Positions 44,559-54,160 are shown, numbered from the stretch's first letter. The stretch is DNA of 64,000 nucleotides from Bradyrhizobium cosmicum (GCF_007290395.2 NZ_CP041656.2:6915501-6979500), one strand, 5' to 3'. Made by a program: numbers and translations. The notes: generated by a model from the sequence alone, not told the origin.

Positions 44559-47135
44559 TTATCCCATCGCCTCTTTGACCAGCTCGTCGGCGGCTTCCGC
44601 CAGGAGCTCGTCTGCAGCTTCGCCATAGACTGACTCGCGGCCGATTTCCAGCATCACGGGGACGGCGAGCGGGGAGACACGATCGAGTTCCCGGTGGGTG
44701 ATGCGGCCCTGGATGCGGGTGAGCATGTCGCTGAGACGGCGCAGATCGAGCAGGCCTGTGGCCGCATCGGCGCGCGCGGCACGGAGCAGCACATGATCAG
44801 CCTGGTGCTTGCGAAGGACGTCGTAGACGAGATCGGTCGAGAACAGCACCTGGCGGCGGCTTTTTTCTTCGCCGGTATGGCGGCGGGCAATCAGGCCGGA
44901 GATGATCGCGCAATTGCGAAACGTCCGCTTCATCAGCGCGGACTCGGCGAGCCATGCCTCGAGGTCGTCGCCGAGCATGTCAGGGTCGAACAGCGCGTTG
45001 AGGTCGAGCTTGCCGTTCCGGATCATGAATGACATGTCGCCGAGCGCCCAGATCGCCACCGCATATTCGTTGGCGACGAAGCCGAGCGGCCGCGCGCGGG
45101 CTCGCTCCAGCCGGCGCGTCAAGAGCATGCCGAGTGTCTGGTGTGCGAGGCGTCCCTCGAAGGGGTAGCAGACGATGTAATGCTTGTCCGCGCGCGGAAA
45201 GCTTTCGACCAGCAGCTCGCGCACCGCCGGCACGCGCGACACATCCTTTTGCAGCGACAGCCAGTCGCGCACCTGCTCCGGCAAGCCGTTCCACGCACGG
45301 CTGTCATCCAGCAGCCGGCGCACCCGCTCGGCGAGATAGGTCGAGAGCGGGAACTTGCCGCCCATATAGGACGGCACCTTCGGATCCTTGTCATGCGCGC
45401 GCGAAACGTAGACCTGATCCTCGACCAGAGTTTCGTAGCGCACGACCTCGCCGCTGAACACGAAGGTGTCGCCCGGGCTCAAGCCCTCGATGAAGGCCTC
45501 CTCGATCTCGCCGAGCAACCTGCCGCCGCGCGCGATCACCCCTGTCGAGCCGCCTGCCTTTCCCTGGCCGCCGCCGCGCGAGCGCACCAGCCGCACCTTC
45601 AACATGTCGTCCTCGACGATGGTGCCGACATTCATGCGGTAGCTCTGCCGCACCTTTGGATTGGCGACGCGCCAGCGGCCCTGCTTGTCCTGCTTGATGC
45701 GGGCGAAGCGCTCATAGGTCTTCAGCGCGTAGCCGCCGGAGGCGACGAAATCGACGACATCGTCGAAATCCTGGCGCGTCAGATCAGCGTAGGGCGCTGC
45801 GGTGCGCACCTCGTCGTAGAGCTCGTCCGCGAGAAATGGCTCGCCGCAGGCGCAGCCCAGCACGTGCTGGGCCAGCACGTCGAGAGCGCCGGTGCGCAGA
45901 GGTGGCGTATCCTGTGCATTCTCGGCAATCGCATCGATCGCGACACGGCATTCAAGCACCTCGAAACGGTTCGCCGGCACCAGCACCGCGCGCGAGGCTT
46001 CGTCGAGGCGGTGATTGGCGCGACCGATCCGCTGCATCAGGCGCGAGGAGCCCTTGGGGGCGCCGATATTGACGACGAGATCGACATCACCCCAGTCGAC
46101 GCCGAGGTCGAGCGAGGAGGTACAGACCACGCCGCGCAGTCTGCCGGCTGACATCGCGTCTTCGACCTTGCGGCGCTGGGCGACGTCGAGCGAACCGTGA
46201 TGCAGCGCGATGGCGAGATTGTCGTCGTTCATGCTCCAGAGATTCTGGAACAGCATCTCGGCCTGGCTGCGGGTGTTGACGAAGACGAGCGTGGTCTTGT
46301 TCTGCTTGATCAGCTGGTAGATTTCGGGGAGCGCGTGGCGTGCACTGTGGCCGGCCCAGGGCAGCCGCTCGCGCGTGTCGAGCATCTCGACCAGTGGCGG
46401 CGCGGCGCCGCCGGCGATGACGATATCGGCCGATTCCGCCTTGTCCTTCGGTTGCGGCACCAGGAAGCGCGCCAGCGATTCCGGCTCGGCCACCGTTGCC
46501 GACAGACCGATCGCGCGCATCTGCGGCGCATGCCGCCACAGCCGCGCCAGCCCGAGCGACAGCAGATCGCCGCGCTTGGAGGTCACCAGCGCGTGCAGCT
46601 CGTCGAGCACGATGCGCTTGAGCGAGGAGAACAGGAACGGGGCGTCATCGGAAGAGAGCAAGAGTGCAAGCTGCTCGGGCGTCGTCAGCAGGATATCGGG
46701 CGGATAGCGCCGTTGGCGCTGGCGTCGCGACGTCGGCGTGTCACCCGTGCGGGTCTCGATCTTGATCGGCAGTCCCATTTCGGCGACTGGCCGCTCCAGA
46801 TTGCGGGCGATGTCGACGGCGAGCGCCTTCAGCGGCGAGATGTAGAGGGTGTGGAGGCCGCCGCTGCGCTGGACGTTGCGGCCGGTGGAGATCACGGACT
46901 TCAACGCGGCGGGGGGGACGGAACTCAGCTCCACCAGCGTCGGCAGAAATCCCGCCAGCGTCTTGCCGGCGCCAGTCGGCGCAATCAGAAGTGCGGAACG
47001 ATCCTCGCGCGACTTTTCCAGCAGCGCCAATTGGTGCGCGCGCGGCGACCAGCCGCGGGCCGCAAACCACGCCTGGAAGCGGTCGGGCAGCAGCGTGGCC
47101 GGCTCGGCCGGGATTTTGCGGATGCGGGGCGGCAC
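44559..47135 (-). CDS. Ligase-associated DEXH-box DNA helicase (Lhr-Core type)
   Basis: An 858-residue superfamily-2 helicase. Motif I is APTGAGKTLAGFLP, motif II DELH in VLDELHALVTSKRG, motif III GLSATV, motif IV TLVFVNTRSQAEMLF, motif V VVCTSSLDLGVDWGDVDLV, motif VI QRIGRANHRLDEASR, followed by the winged-helix and Lhr-Core C-terminal domains. Proteins of this type translocate 3'-5' and unwind RNA-DNA hybrids in related bacteria. The frame begins with GTG 47135; the true start may be a few codons in. It precedes pdeM. The Lhr large C-terminal extension is absent, as in the Core type. Confidence 0.93.
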   Translation of the reverse strand: MPPRIRKIPAEPATLLPDRFQAWFAARGWSPRAHQLALLEKSREDRSALLIAPTGAGKTLAGFLPTLVELSSVPPAALKSVISTGRNVQRSGGLHTLYISPLKALAVDIARNLERPVAEMGLPIKIETRTGDTPTSRRQRQRRYPPDILLTTPEQLALLLSSDDAPFLFSSLKRIVLDELHALVTSKRGDLLSLGLARLWRHAPQMRAIGLSATVAEPESLARFLVPQPKDKAESADIVIAGGAAPPLVEMLDTRERLPWAGHSARHALPEIYQLIKQNKTTLVFVNTRSQAEMLFQNLWSMNDDNLAIALHHGSLDVAQRRKVEDAMSAGRLRGVVCTSSLDLGVDWGDVDLVVNIGAPKGSSRLMQRIGRANHRLDEASRAVLVPANRFEVLECRVAIDAIAENAQDTPPLRTGALDVLAQHVLGCACGEPFLADELYDEVRTAAPYADLTRQDFDDVVDFVASGGYALKTYERFARIKQDKQGRWRVANPKVRQSYRMNVGTIVEDDMLKVRLVRSRGGGQGKAGGSTGVIARGGRLLGEIEEAFIEGLSPGDTFVFSGEVVRYETLVEDQVYVSRAHDKDPKVPSYMGGKFPLSTYLAERVRRLLDDSRAWNGLPEQVRDWLSLQKDVSRVPAVRELLVESFPRADKHYIVCYPFEGRLAHQTLGMLLTRRLERARARPLGFVANEYAVAIWALGDMSFMIRNGKLDLNALFDPDMLGDDLEAWLAESALMKRTFRNCAIISGLIARRHTGEEKSRRQVLFSTDLVYDVLRKHQADHVLLRAARADAATGLLDLRRLSDMLTRIQGRITHRELDRVSPLAVPVMLEIGRESVYGEAADELLAEAADELVKEAMG

Positions 47136-47174
47136 GGCATCACAGGTAAGCCGTGAGGCAGGGTTCGTCGAGGG

Positions 47175-47314
47175 GGCTGGCTTCGCCTCGCCCCGCTTGC
47201 GGGGAGAGGCCGGCGCGAAGCGACGGGTGAGGGGGGCCTCCGCGAGTCCAACTGCCGCCGTCCCCGCGGAGGCTCCCCCTCACCCCAACCCTCTCCCCGC
47301 AAGCGGGGAGAGGG
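47175..47314. repeat. MITE-like inverted-repeat element, family E
   Basis: Arms CTCGCCCCGCTTGCGGGGAG and GGGTGAGGGGGGCCTCCGCG are matched in reverse by CGCGGAGGCTCCCCCTCACC and CTCTCCCCGCAAGCGGGGAG. About 140 bp, between the helicase and the binding-protein gene. The element at 54111 is related. Confidence 0.85.
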
Positions 47315-47320
47315 AGAACA

Positions 47321-48550
47321 TCACTCCGACATCGGCTTGTCGGAGATGTCCCAGTCCTTGCCGGTGAAGGTGGAGATAAAGAGGGTCTTCATCGGCGTGT
47401 AGTCGTCGGGCGTGTAGCTGTAGTTCACGCCGTCGAGGAAGTAGGGCGAGTGGAAGCCGTTGAGGTTCGACGCCTGCTTCAGCACGTTGGCGCGGGTGAG
47501 ATCGTCGCCGCAGCGGCGCAGGATCTCGCCCATGGTCACAGCCTGGCCGTAGCCGGCGAACGCGATCGTGTTGTCCTGATCGATCGCCGGCGTGTACTTC
47601 TTGCGCAGCTCCTCGAACGCCATCACGTCGGGGTCCTTCTCCCATTTGGGCAGGCCGACTTCCTTGTTGTAGCGGATGGCGACGATGCCGGTGGCGTTTT
47701 CGAGACCCGCGGCGTTGAGGATCGAGCGGCCGGTGGAGCCTGCCGACAAGAGTTGCAGCGGCTTCCAGCCAAGCTCGACGACCTTGCGGATCGACTGCGA
47801 CGTCGCCTTGCCGGTGGTGATGTTGTAGAAGACATCGGCACCCGACTTCGAGAGGTTGATGAGCTGGGAATCGACGGTCGGCTCGGTGAGATCATAGGTC
47901 TGCTCCATGATCACCTTCGCGGTACCACCGGCGTCTTCCAGGACCTTCTTGAAGGGCCCGAGGAAGTCGCGGCCGAAATCGTCGTTCTGATAGAGGATGC
48001 CGATCTTGGCGTTCGGCTTCACGCTCACGACGTGCCGCGCCAGGATGCGCGCCTCGGTCGGATAGAGCGGCAGGCCCGCCATGGTCCATTTGAACTCTTT
48101 CGGGTTGTTCCACTTCGACGCGCCGGTGTTGAGCAGCAGCTGCGGCACGCCCTTGGAGTTCAGGTATTTGTGCACGGAGGTTTGCGGCGCGGTGCCGAGC
48201 GAGCCGTAGAGCGCGAGCACCTCTTCCTGCTCGACGAGACGCCGTGTCGCCTCGACGCATTTCGGCGCGCTGTAGGCGTCGTCCATGGTGAGGAACTTGA
48301 CCTTGCGTCCGTTGATGCCGCCCTTCTCGTTCAGCATCTGGAAATAGGCCTCACCGATGCGGCCAAGCACGCCATAGAGCGAGCCGGGACCGGAATGCGG
48401 CACGGTCTGCCCGATCTTGATCTCGGTGTCGCTGGCACCCGCATCGTATTTCTTCTCGGCGGCCCAGACGTAAGGCGCGGGCAATGTGGATGCTGCGATG
48501 GTTGCGAGCGCGCCAGCGCTGAAATCGCGCCGCGATGGATTCTTCGTCAT
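47321..48550 (-). CDS. Branched-chain-amino-acid-type ABC substrate-binding protein
   Basis: A 409-residue periplasmic type I binding protein of the LivK family. The leader NPSRRDFSAGALATIAASTL has a twin-arginine motif and ends near YVWA. The mature part has IKIGQTVPHSGPGSLYG at the start and ALYGSLGTAPQTSVHKYLNSKGVPQLLLN, typical of the fold. No permease or ATPase is next to it, so it is an orphan binding protein placed between the two halves of the DNA repair set. Ligand unknown (amino acid, urea, amide or aromatic acid are typical). Confidence 0.9.
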   Translation of the reverse strand: MTKNPSRRDFSAGALATIAASTLPAPYVWAAEKKYDAGASDTEIKIGQTVPHSGPGSLYGVLGRIGEAYFQMLNEKGGINGRKVKFLTMDDAYSAPKCVEATRRLVEQEEVLALYGSLGTAPQTSVHKYLNSKGVPQLLLNTGASKWNNPKEFKWTMAGLPLYPTEARILARHVVSVKPNAKIGILYQNDDFGRDFLGPFKKVLEDAGGTAKVIMEQTYDLTEPTVDSQLINLSKSGADVFYNITTGKATSQSIRKVVELGWKPLQLLSAGSTGRSILNAAGLENATGIVAIRYNKEVGLPKWEKDPDVMAFEELRKKYTPAIDQDNTIAFAGYGQAVTMGEILRRCGDDLTRANVLKQASNLNGFHSPYFLDGVNYSYTPDDYTPMKTLFISTFTGKDWDISDKPMSE

Positions 48551-48667
48551 TGTTTTGTTTCTCCCTAGTGCGCGCATTGTGCTGGCATCGCAGCTCCGCT
48601 CGCAAGTGGGAAGTCGTCGCTTTGCGACGCAATGACGCTCAAATTGCAGAGGGTTTAGCGCCTAGAC

Positions 48668-49594
48668 TCAAGTTTTCTCGACGACGACAACGAGACCCTT
48701 GACCGGCTCGTTGTTCTCGACGCGCGGCGAGGCCGGCTCCAATGTCAACAGCTTGAGGCCGGCCATCGCAATCGCATCGCGTGCATATTCCGCCGAATGG
48801 GCATAGCGCAGGCCTTCGCCAAGAACGATGCCGTTGCCATCATGCGTCTCCAGCGTGAAGGCGAGCACGCCACCGGATGCGAGGACTCGCTGTGCTTCAC
48901 TCAGCACCGGCGCGAGATCGGAGAGATAGACGAAGGCATCCGCGGCGACGACGAGGTTCACGCATCCATCGTCCTTGCTGCGCAGGCCTTCGATCATGTC
49001 GGCGACTTCGAGCTCGGCATAAAGACCGGTGGCACGTGCCTGCTTGATCATGCCGGGCGACAGATCGATGCCGGTGAATTGATCGACCTGCTTGGCGAAG
49101 GCGGCGGCCGCGAGCCCCGTGCCGCAGCCGAGATCGATGGCGCGCTTGAACAAAGCGGGCTTCTTCGCAGCGACGCGGGCGGCCACCACCGCCTTGAAGA
49201 TCAGCGACGGCGCGCGGTAGCCGAGATCGTTGACCAGGACATGCTCGAAGCGCGGCGCATATTGATCGAACAGGGCCTGCACATAGGCCTTGGGCATCTC
49301 GGACAATTGCTCGTCGCCGAGCCGTATCAGATGCAAATGGGCGCCATGCTTGTCGTCGGGATCGGCCTCGCGCGATTTTCGAAATGCCGCGATCGCCTTG
49401 TCGCGCTCGCCAAGCTGGGCGCGGATTTCGCCGAGCGTGAACCAGGCCGAGGTAAAATTCGGCGCGAGCTCGATGGCCTGCTCTATGAGGTCGGCGGCGG
49501 CGGGCAGATCGCCCTTGAGCTGGAGGTCGCGCGCGAACTCGAAACGACGGTCGGCCATGAGATCGCCGGAGGAGTGGAACAGGCGCAGGGGCAT
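48668..49594 (-). CDS. TPR-containing class I methyltransferase
   Basis: A 308-residue protein. Residues ~15-80 contain two tetratricopeptide-like helical pairs (ADLIEQAIELAPNFTSAWFT and the next unit); a SAM-dependent methyltransferase domain follows with motif I AIDLGCGTGLAAAAF, motif II GIDLSPGM and motif IV LVVAADAFVYLSDL. Substrate unknown. I use ATG 49594, which keeps the PLRLFHSSGDLMADRRFEFA opening that I believe is conserved in rhizobial relatives; ATG 49558 is an alternative. It is divergent from the exonuclease gene, with 65 bp between. Confidence 0.88.
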   Translation of the reverse strand: MPLRLFHSSGDLMADRRFEFARDLQLKGDLPAAADLIEQAIELAPNFTSAWFTLGEIRAQLGERDKAIAAFRKSREADPDDKHGAHLHLIRLGDEQLSEMPKAYVQALFDQYAPRFEHVLVNDLGYRAPSLIFKAVVAARVAAKKPALFKRAIDLGCGTGLAAAAFAKQVDQFTGIDLSPGMIKQARATGLYAELEVADMIEGLRSKDDGCVNLVVAADAFVYLSDLAPVLSEAQRVLASGGVLAFTLETHDGNGIVLGEGLRYAHSAEYARDAIAMAGLKLLTLEPASPRVENNEPVKGLVVVVEKT

Positions 49595-49659
49595 TGGGAA
49601 CCAGGAAGCGAAGCGGGCGAATGACTCGAAGACGCGGGGTCGCAACCTATATAACAGGC

Positions 49660-50697
49660 ATGCGTCCGCAAGACATCCTGTTGCCAGCTGCTGCCGGCCT
49701 GTGCTGCAAGCCCGGCGGCTTCCATATCGACCCTGTCCGCCCGGTCGAACGGGCCGTGATCACCCACGGCCATTCCGACCATGCCCGCGCCGGCCATGGC
49801 GCGGTGCTGGCGACGCAGGAAACGCTGGACATGATGCGTCTGCGCTACGGCGAGAACTTTGCCGGATCGACGCAGGCGATCGGTTACAGCGAGGAGATCC
49901 GGCTCGGCGATGTCAGGGTGAAATTTCATCCAGCCGGTCATGTGCTGGGCTCGGCGCAGATCGCGGTGACCTGCAAGGACACCTGCATCGTTGCCTCCGG
50001 CGACTACAAGGATGCACCCGACCCGACCTGCACGCCGTTCGAGCTGGTGCCCTGCGACGTCTTCATCACCGAGGCCACCTTTGGGCTGCCGGTGTTCCGG
50101 CACGGCGATGCCTCCGACGAGGTCGAGAAGCTGCTCGCCTCCGTCGCGCTGTTTCCCGAGCGCGCGCATCTCGTCGGCGCCTATTCGCTCGGCAAGGCGC
50201 AGCGTGTGATCAAGCTGCTGCGGCAGGCCGGCTATGACGCGCCAATCTACCTGCATGGCGCGATGGAGAAGATCACGCATTACTACGAGAGCCGGGGGAT
50301 CGATCTCGGTGAGCTCCGGCCGGTGATGGGCGTGAAGAAGGCGGCGCTTGCCGGCACCATCACGCTGGCGCCGCCGTCGGCGACGTCGGACGTCTGGACG
50401 CGCCGCTTTCCCGATCCCGTCACCGCGTTCGCGTCGGGCTGGATGCGCGTGCGCGCCCGCGCCCGGCAGCGCGGCATCGAGCTGCCGCTGGTGATCTCTG
50501 ATCATGCCGACTGGGACGGCCTCACCGCCACCATCGCCGCGACCGGCGCCGGCGAAATCTGGGTGACGCACGGGCAGGAAGACGCGCTGGTGCATTGGTG
50601 TCAGTCGCAGGGCCTGCGGGCGCAGCCGCTCGATCTCGTCGGCTATGGCGACGAAGAGGAAAGCGAGACGCCGCTTGCCGACGAGGCCGAGGCATGA
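49660..50697 (+). CDS. Ligase-associated metallo-beta-lactamase-fold DNA exonuclease
   Basis: A 345-residue nuclease of the MBL/beta-CASP-like type that works with the ATP-dependent ligase. The metal motif is ITHGHSDHARAGHG; further ligands are in HPAGHVLGSAQ and ASGDYKDAPDP; the C-terminal ISDHADWDGL and WVTHGQE complete the site. ATG 49660 starts at RPQDILLPAAAGL. It overlaps the ligase gene by four bases (ATGA), so the two are made together. Confidence 0.93.
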   Translation: MRPQDILLPAAAGLCCKPGGFHIDPVRPVERAVITHGHSDHARAGHGAVLATQETLDMMRLRYGENFAGSTQAIGYSEEIRLGDVRVKFHPAGHVLGSAQIAVTCKDTCIVASGDYKDAPDPTCTPFELVPCDVFITEATFGLPVFRHGDASDEVEKLLASVALFPERAHLVGAYSLGKAQRVIKLLRQAGYDAPIYLHGAMEKITHYYESRGIDLGELRPVMGVKKAALAGTITLAPPSATSDVWTRRFPDPVTAFASGWMRVRARARQRGIELPLVISDHADWDGLTATIAATGAGEIWVTHGQEDALVHWCQSQGLRAQPLDLVGYGDEEESETPLADEAEA

Positions 50698-52382
50698 ACC
50701 GCTTCGCCGAACTGCTCGACCGCCTCGCCTACGAGCCCGGCCGCAACAACAAGCTGCGGTTGATCACCAGCTATTTTCGCGAGACCGGCGATCCCGACCG
50801 CGGCTACGCGCTGGCGGCGCTCACAGGCGCGCTCAGCTTCAAGCACGCCAAGCCGGCGCTGATCCGCGACCTGATCGCATCGCGCACTGATCCGGTGCTG
50901 TTTGGACTGAGCTACGACTACGTCGGCGATCTCTCGGAGACGGTAGCGTTGATGTGGCCGAAGGCGGCGCTGGCTGCGCACAACAATCCACCCCCCCCCA
51001 CCCTCACCGAGGTCGTCACCACGCTGCGCACGCTCGGCAAGACCGAGCTGCCGAAACAACTGGAGCGCTGGCTCGACGAGCTCGACGAGACCGGCCGCTG
51101 GGCATTGCTGAAACTCGTCACCGGGAGCTTGCGCATCGGCATCTCCGCGCGGCTGGCGAAGACTGCAGCCGCAGCGCTCGGCGGCAAGGATCCGCACGAG
51201 GTCGAGCTGATCTGGCCGGGCCTCAGCGCCCCCTATCTCGACCTGTTCGCCTGGCTCGAAGGCCGCGGCGACAAGCCGGTCAATCTCGATCCCGCGCCGT
51301 TCCGCCCCGTGATGCTGGCGCATGCAATCGAAGATGCAGACTTCCAGAACCTCGATCCCGCCGACTACATCGCCGAATGGAAATGGGACGGCATCCGGGT
51401 GCAGGCTGTGGCTGGCCGCGACGAGCGCGGCCAAATCACGGCGCGGCTCTATTCGCGCACCGGCGAGGACATCACGGGAAGCTTTCCGGACCTCGTGCCC
51501 TCGCTGCGGCTGCCAGGCGCGATCGACGGCGAGCTGCTGATCCTGCGCGAAGGCCGCGTGCAGAGCTTCAACGTGCTGCAGCAGCGGCTCAACCGCAAGC
51601 TCGTCTCGCCGAAGCTGATCAAGGAGTTTCCGATTCACCTGCGCGCCTACGATCTGCTCGGCGACGACGAGAACGATCTGCGCGAGCTGTCTTTCGCGGG
51701 GCGGCGCGAACGGCTGGAGACGTTCGTCGCGAAGCTTGGGGATCCCCGCATTGATCTGTCGCCCACCGTCCCCTTCACGAGCTGGGACGCATTGACTGCC
51801 GCGCGGGCCGATCCTGCGAGTGCAGGCGCGGGCGAGGATGCCGACGCGGTCGAGGGCGTGATGCTGAAACGGCGTGATGCGCCGTACCTGCCCGGGCGGC
51901 CGAAGGGGCAATGGTGGAAGTGGAAGCGCGATCCGCACATCATCGATGCCGTCCTGATGTATGCGCAGCGCGGCCACGGCAAGCGCTCGTCCTATTATTC
52001 CGATTACACCTTCGGTGTCTGGACCGAGACGGAGGTCGGCGAGGAGCTGGTGCCGGTTGGCAAGGCCTATTTCGGCTTCACCGACGAGGAGTTGTTGCAG
52101 ATCGACCGCTTCGTCCGCCGCAACACCACCGAAAAGTTCGGCCCCGTCCGCCATGTCGTGCATGAAGGCGACAAGGGGCTGGTGCTGGAGGTCGCCTTCG
52201 AGGGCCTTCAGCGCTCACCGCGGCACAAATCCGGCGTCGCCATGCGCTTTCCCCGCATCAGCCGCCTGCGCTGGGACAAGCCCCCGCGCGAGGCGGACCG
52301 GCTGGAAACGCTGGAAAAAATGCTGAAGACGGACGAATCCCTGCCAACAATTAAGGTTGCGGCATCCGCCGACAACCATTGA
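50694..52382 (+). CDS. ATP-dependent DNA ligase, LigB/LigC type
   Basis: A 562-residue ligase that seals nicks in the ligase-associated repair pathway. An N-terminal helical domain (to ~210) precedes the adenylation domain with the nucleophile Lys230 in EWKWDGIR, motif III AIDGELLI, motif IV EGVMLKRRDAPY, motif V QWWKWKRD, and a C-terminal OB domain. Codons for Pro at 50988-50999 contain a run of nine Cs, a site prone to slippage. Co-translated with the exonuclease gene. Confidence 0.95.
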   Translation: MNRFAELLDRLAYEPGRNNKLRLITSYFRETGDPDRGYALAALTGALSFKHAKPALIRDLIASRTDPVLFGLSYDYVGDLSETVALMWPKAALAAHNNPPPPTLTEVVTTLRTLGKTELPKQLERWLDELDETGRWALLKLVTGSLRIGISARLAKTAAAALGGKDPHEVELIWPGLSAPYLDLFAWLEGRGDKPVNLDPAPFRPVMLAHAIEDADFQNLDPADYIAEWKWDGIRVQAVAGRDERGQITARLYSRTGEDITGSFPDLVPSLRLPGAIDGELLILREGRVQSFNVLQQRLNRKLVSPKLIKEFPIHLRAYDLLGDDENDLRELSFAGRRERLETFVAKLGDPRIDLSPTVPFTSWDALTAARADPASAGAGEDADAVEGVMLKRRDAPYLPGRPKGQWWKWKRDPHIIDAVLMYAQRGHGKRSSYYSDYTFGVWTETEVGEELVPVGKAYFGFTDEELLQIDRFVRRNTTEKFGPVRHVVHEGDKGLVLEVAFEGLQRSPRHKSGVAMRFPRISRLRWDKPPREADRLETLEKMLKTDESLPTIKVAASADNH

Positions 52383-52457
52383 CGAGGGAATACCGGTTCC
52401 CCATGTGCCCCGCCGTGACCTATAATGGGGTCAGATCCCCGCGAGGAGTTTTTTGAG

Positions 52458-52763
52458 ATGGTCCAAGACGTCAGAGATTTGCCGGCCGGCCGCAGCGATG
52501 GGCTGAACCGCTTTCTCGGCGGCTCGCCGCTGGCGGTCGCGTTTCGCCTGGTCCTGCTCTCGATCCTGGTCGGCGTCGTGCTCGCCGCGATCGGCTTCGA
52601 TCCCTGGAACATCCTCACCAGCATCCGCCTGCTGTTCCAGCGCCTGTGGGATCTCGGCTTCGACACGGTGAACTGGCTGTGGCGCTACTTCCTGCTCGGC
52701 GCCGTCATCGTGATCCCGGTCTGGCTGCTGATGCGCGTGTTCGGCGCACCGCGCGGCCGGTAG
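52458..52763 (+). CDS. DUF6460-like small membrane protein
   Basis: A 101-residue protein with two hydrophobic segments (AFRLVLLSILVGVVLAAIGF and YFLLGAVIVIPVWLLMRVF) joined by an amphipathic loop, LFQRLWDLGFDTVNWLW. It fits the DUF6460 family by its SILVGVVLAAIGFDP motif; function unknown. ATG 52458 has GAGGAG 12 bases before. The MATE gene follows after 32 bases. Confidence 0.72.
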   Translation: MVQDVRDLPAGRSDGLNRFLGGSPLAVAFRLVLLSILVGVVLAAIGFDPWNILTSIRLLFQRLWDLGFDTVNWLWRYFLLGAVIVIPVWLLMRVFGAPRGR

Positions 52764-52795
52764 GCCGACCGGGCGACGGGTCGGTCAACGCACTG

Positions 52796-54160
52796 ATGCA
52801 CGCGCCCGCTCATCCCAGGGTCGGCTCACGCCAGGTCTTCGCCATCGCCGGTCCCGCGATGGTCGCGAACCTGACCACGCCGCTGATCGGCGTGGTCTCG
52901 ACCACCGCGATCGGAAGGCTGGACGATGCCGCGCTGCTCGGCGGCGTCGCGATGGCGTCGGTGATCTTCGACTGCCTGTTCTGGCTGTTCGGCTTCCTGC
53001 GCATGAGCACGCTCGCCTTCACCGCGCAGGCGCTGGGCGCCGGCGAGACCCGCGAGCTGACCGCGATCCTGATGCGCGGCTTTATCGTCGCCGGCCTGAT
53101 CGGCGCGGCGTTGATCGCGTTGCAAATGCCGCTCGCCGCCGCGCTGTTCGACCTGATGGGCGGCAGCGAAGGCGTCACGCGCGCCGCCAAGTCCTATTTC
53201 ATGATCCGGATCTGGTCGGCGCCACTCGCCCTCGCCAACTACGTCATACTCGGCTGGCTGATCGGCCAGGCCCGCGCCAATCCGGCGCTGTTGCTCCAGG
53301 TCGCCATCAACCTCGTCAACATGGTGGCGACGATTCTGCTGGTGCTGGTCTACGACACCGGCATCGCGGGCGCGGCAGTCGCCGCGCTGCTGTCGGAGAC
53401 GGTCGGTTTCATGCTCGGTATGATCGTGTGCCGGCACTTTGCGGATGGCGGGCTTGCCATTCCTCGCGCGACACTGTTCGACCGGGACAAGCTGATGCGG
53501 CTGCTGTCGGTGAACTCCGACATCTTGATCCGCACCGCGGCGCTGATCGCCGTCTTCCTGTTCTTCACCGCCAAGGGAGCCCGCGCCGGCGACGTCACGC
53601 TGGCCGCAAACTCCGTGCTCAACAATTTCCTGCTGGTCAGCGCCTTCTTCCTCGACGGACTTGCGAATGCGGCCCAGCAGCTCTGCGGCCGCACCTATGG
53701 CGCGCGCGATGCCAGGGGCTTTGCGGATTCGACCCGGCTGGTGCTGCTATGGGGACTCGGCTTCGCGCTGGTGGTCGCGGTGCTGTTCGCCCTGTTCGGG
53801 CCGGCCCTGATCGATTTCATGACGGCGAGCGAAGCCGTCAGGCGAGCTGCGCGCGAGTTCCTGCCGTTCGTCGTGTTCGCGCCCCTACCCGGCGTTTTCG
53901 CCTTCGGCTTCGATGGCATCTATATCGGCGCGACCTGGGCGCGCGAGATGCGCAATCTGATGCTGGCCGCGCTTGCAATCTTCCTTGTCACCTGGTGGGC
54001 GTTGCAATCGTTCGGCAATGCCGGGCTGTGGTGGGCGTTGATCGCGTCCTACGTCGCGCGCGGCGGCTTGCAGGGCGCGCGGTACCCGGCGCTGTATCGG
54101 GCAACGTTCTCTTCTCCTTCGCCCCGCTTGCGAGGGCGAGACGAGCAGAGCTCGCTCTGA
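52796..54160 (+). CDS. MATE-family efflux transporter, DinF-like
   Basis: A 454-residue inner-membrane exporter with about 12 hydrophobic segments in two similar halves, driven by Na+ or H+. The N-terminal IAGPAMVANLTTPLIGVVST resembles the DinF subgroup; RMSTLAFTAQALGAGE and ANSVLNNFLLVSAFFLDGLA are typical. The last ~16 codons (from SPSPRLRGRDEQ) and the stop are read from an inverted-repeat element that starts at 54111, so the original C-terminus was probably altered by its insertion. Confidence 0.9.
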   Translation: MHAPAHPRVGSRQVFAIAGPAMVANLTTPLIGVVSTTAIGRLDDAALLGGVAMASVIFDCLFWLFGFLRMSTLAFTAQALGAGETRELTAILMRGFIVAGLIGAALIALQMPLAAALFDLMGGSEGVTRAAKSYFMIRIWSAPLALANYVILGWLIGQARANPALLLQVAINLVNMVATILLVLVYDTGIAGAAVAALLSETVGFMLGMIVCRHFADGGLAIPRATLFDRDKLMRLLSVNSDILIRTAALIAVFLFFTAKGARAGDVTLAANSVLNNFLLVSAFFLDGLANAAQQLCGRTYGARDARGFADSTRLVLLWGLGFALVVAVLFALFGPALIDFMTASEAVRRAAREFLPFVVFAPLPGVFAFGFDGIYIGATWAREMRNLMLAALAIFLVTWWALQSFGNAGLWWALIASYVARGGLQGARYPALYRATFSSPSPRLRGRDEQSSL

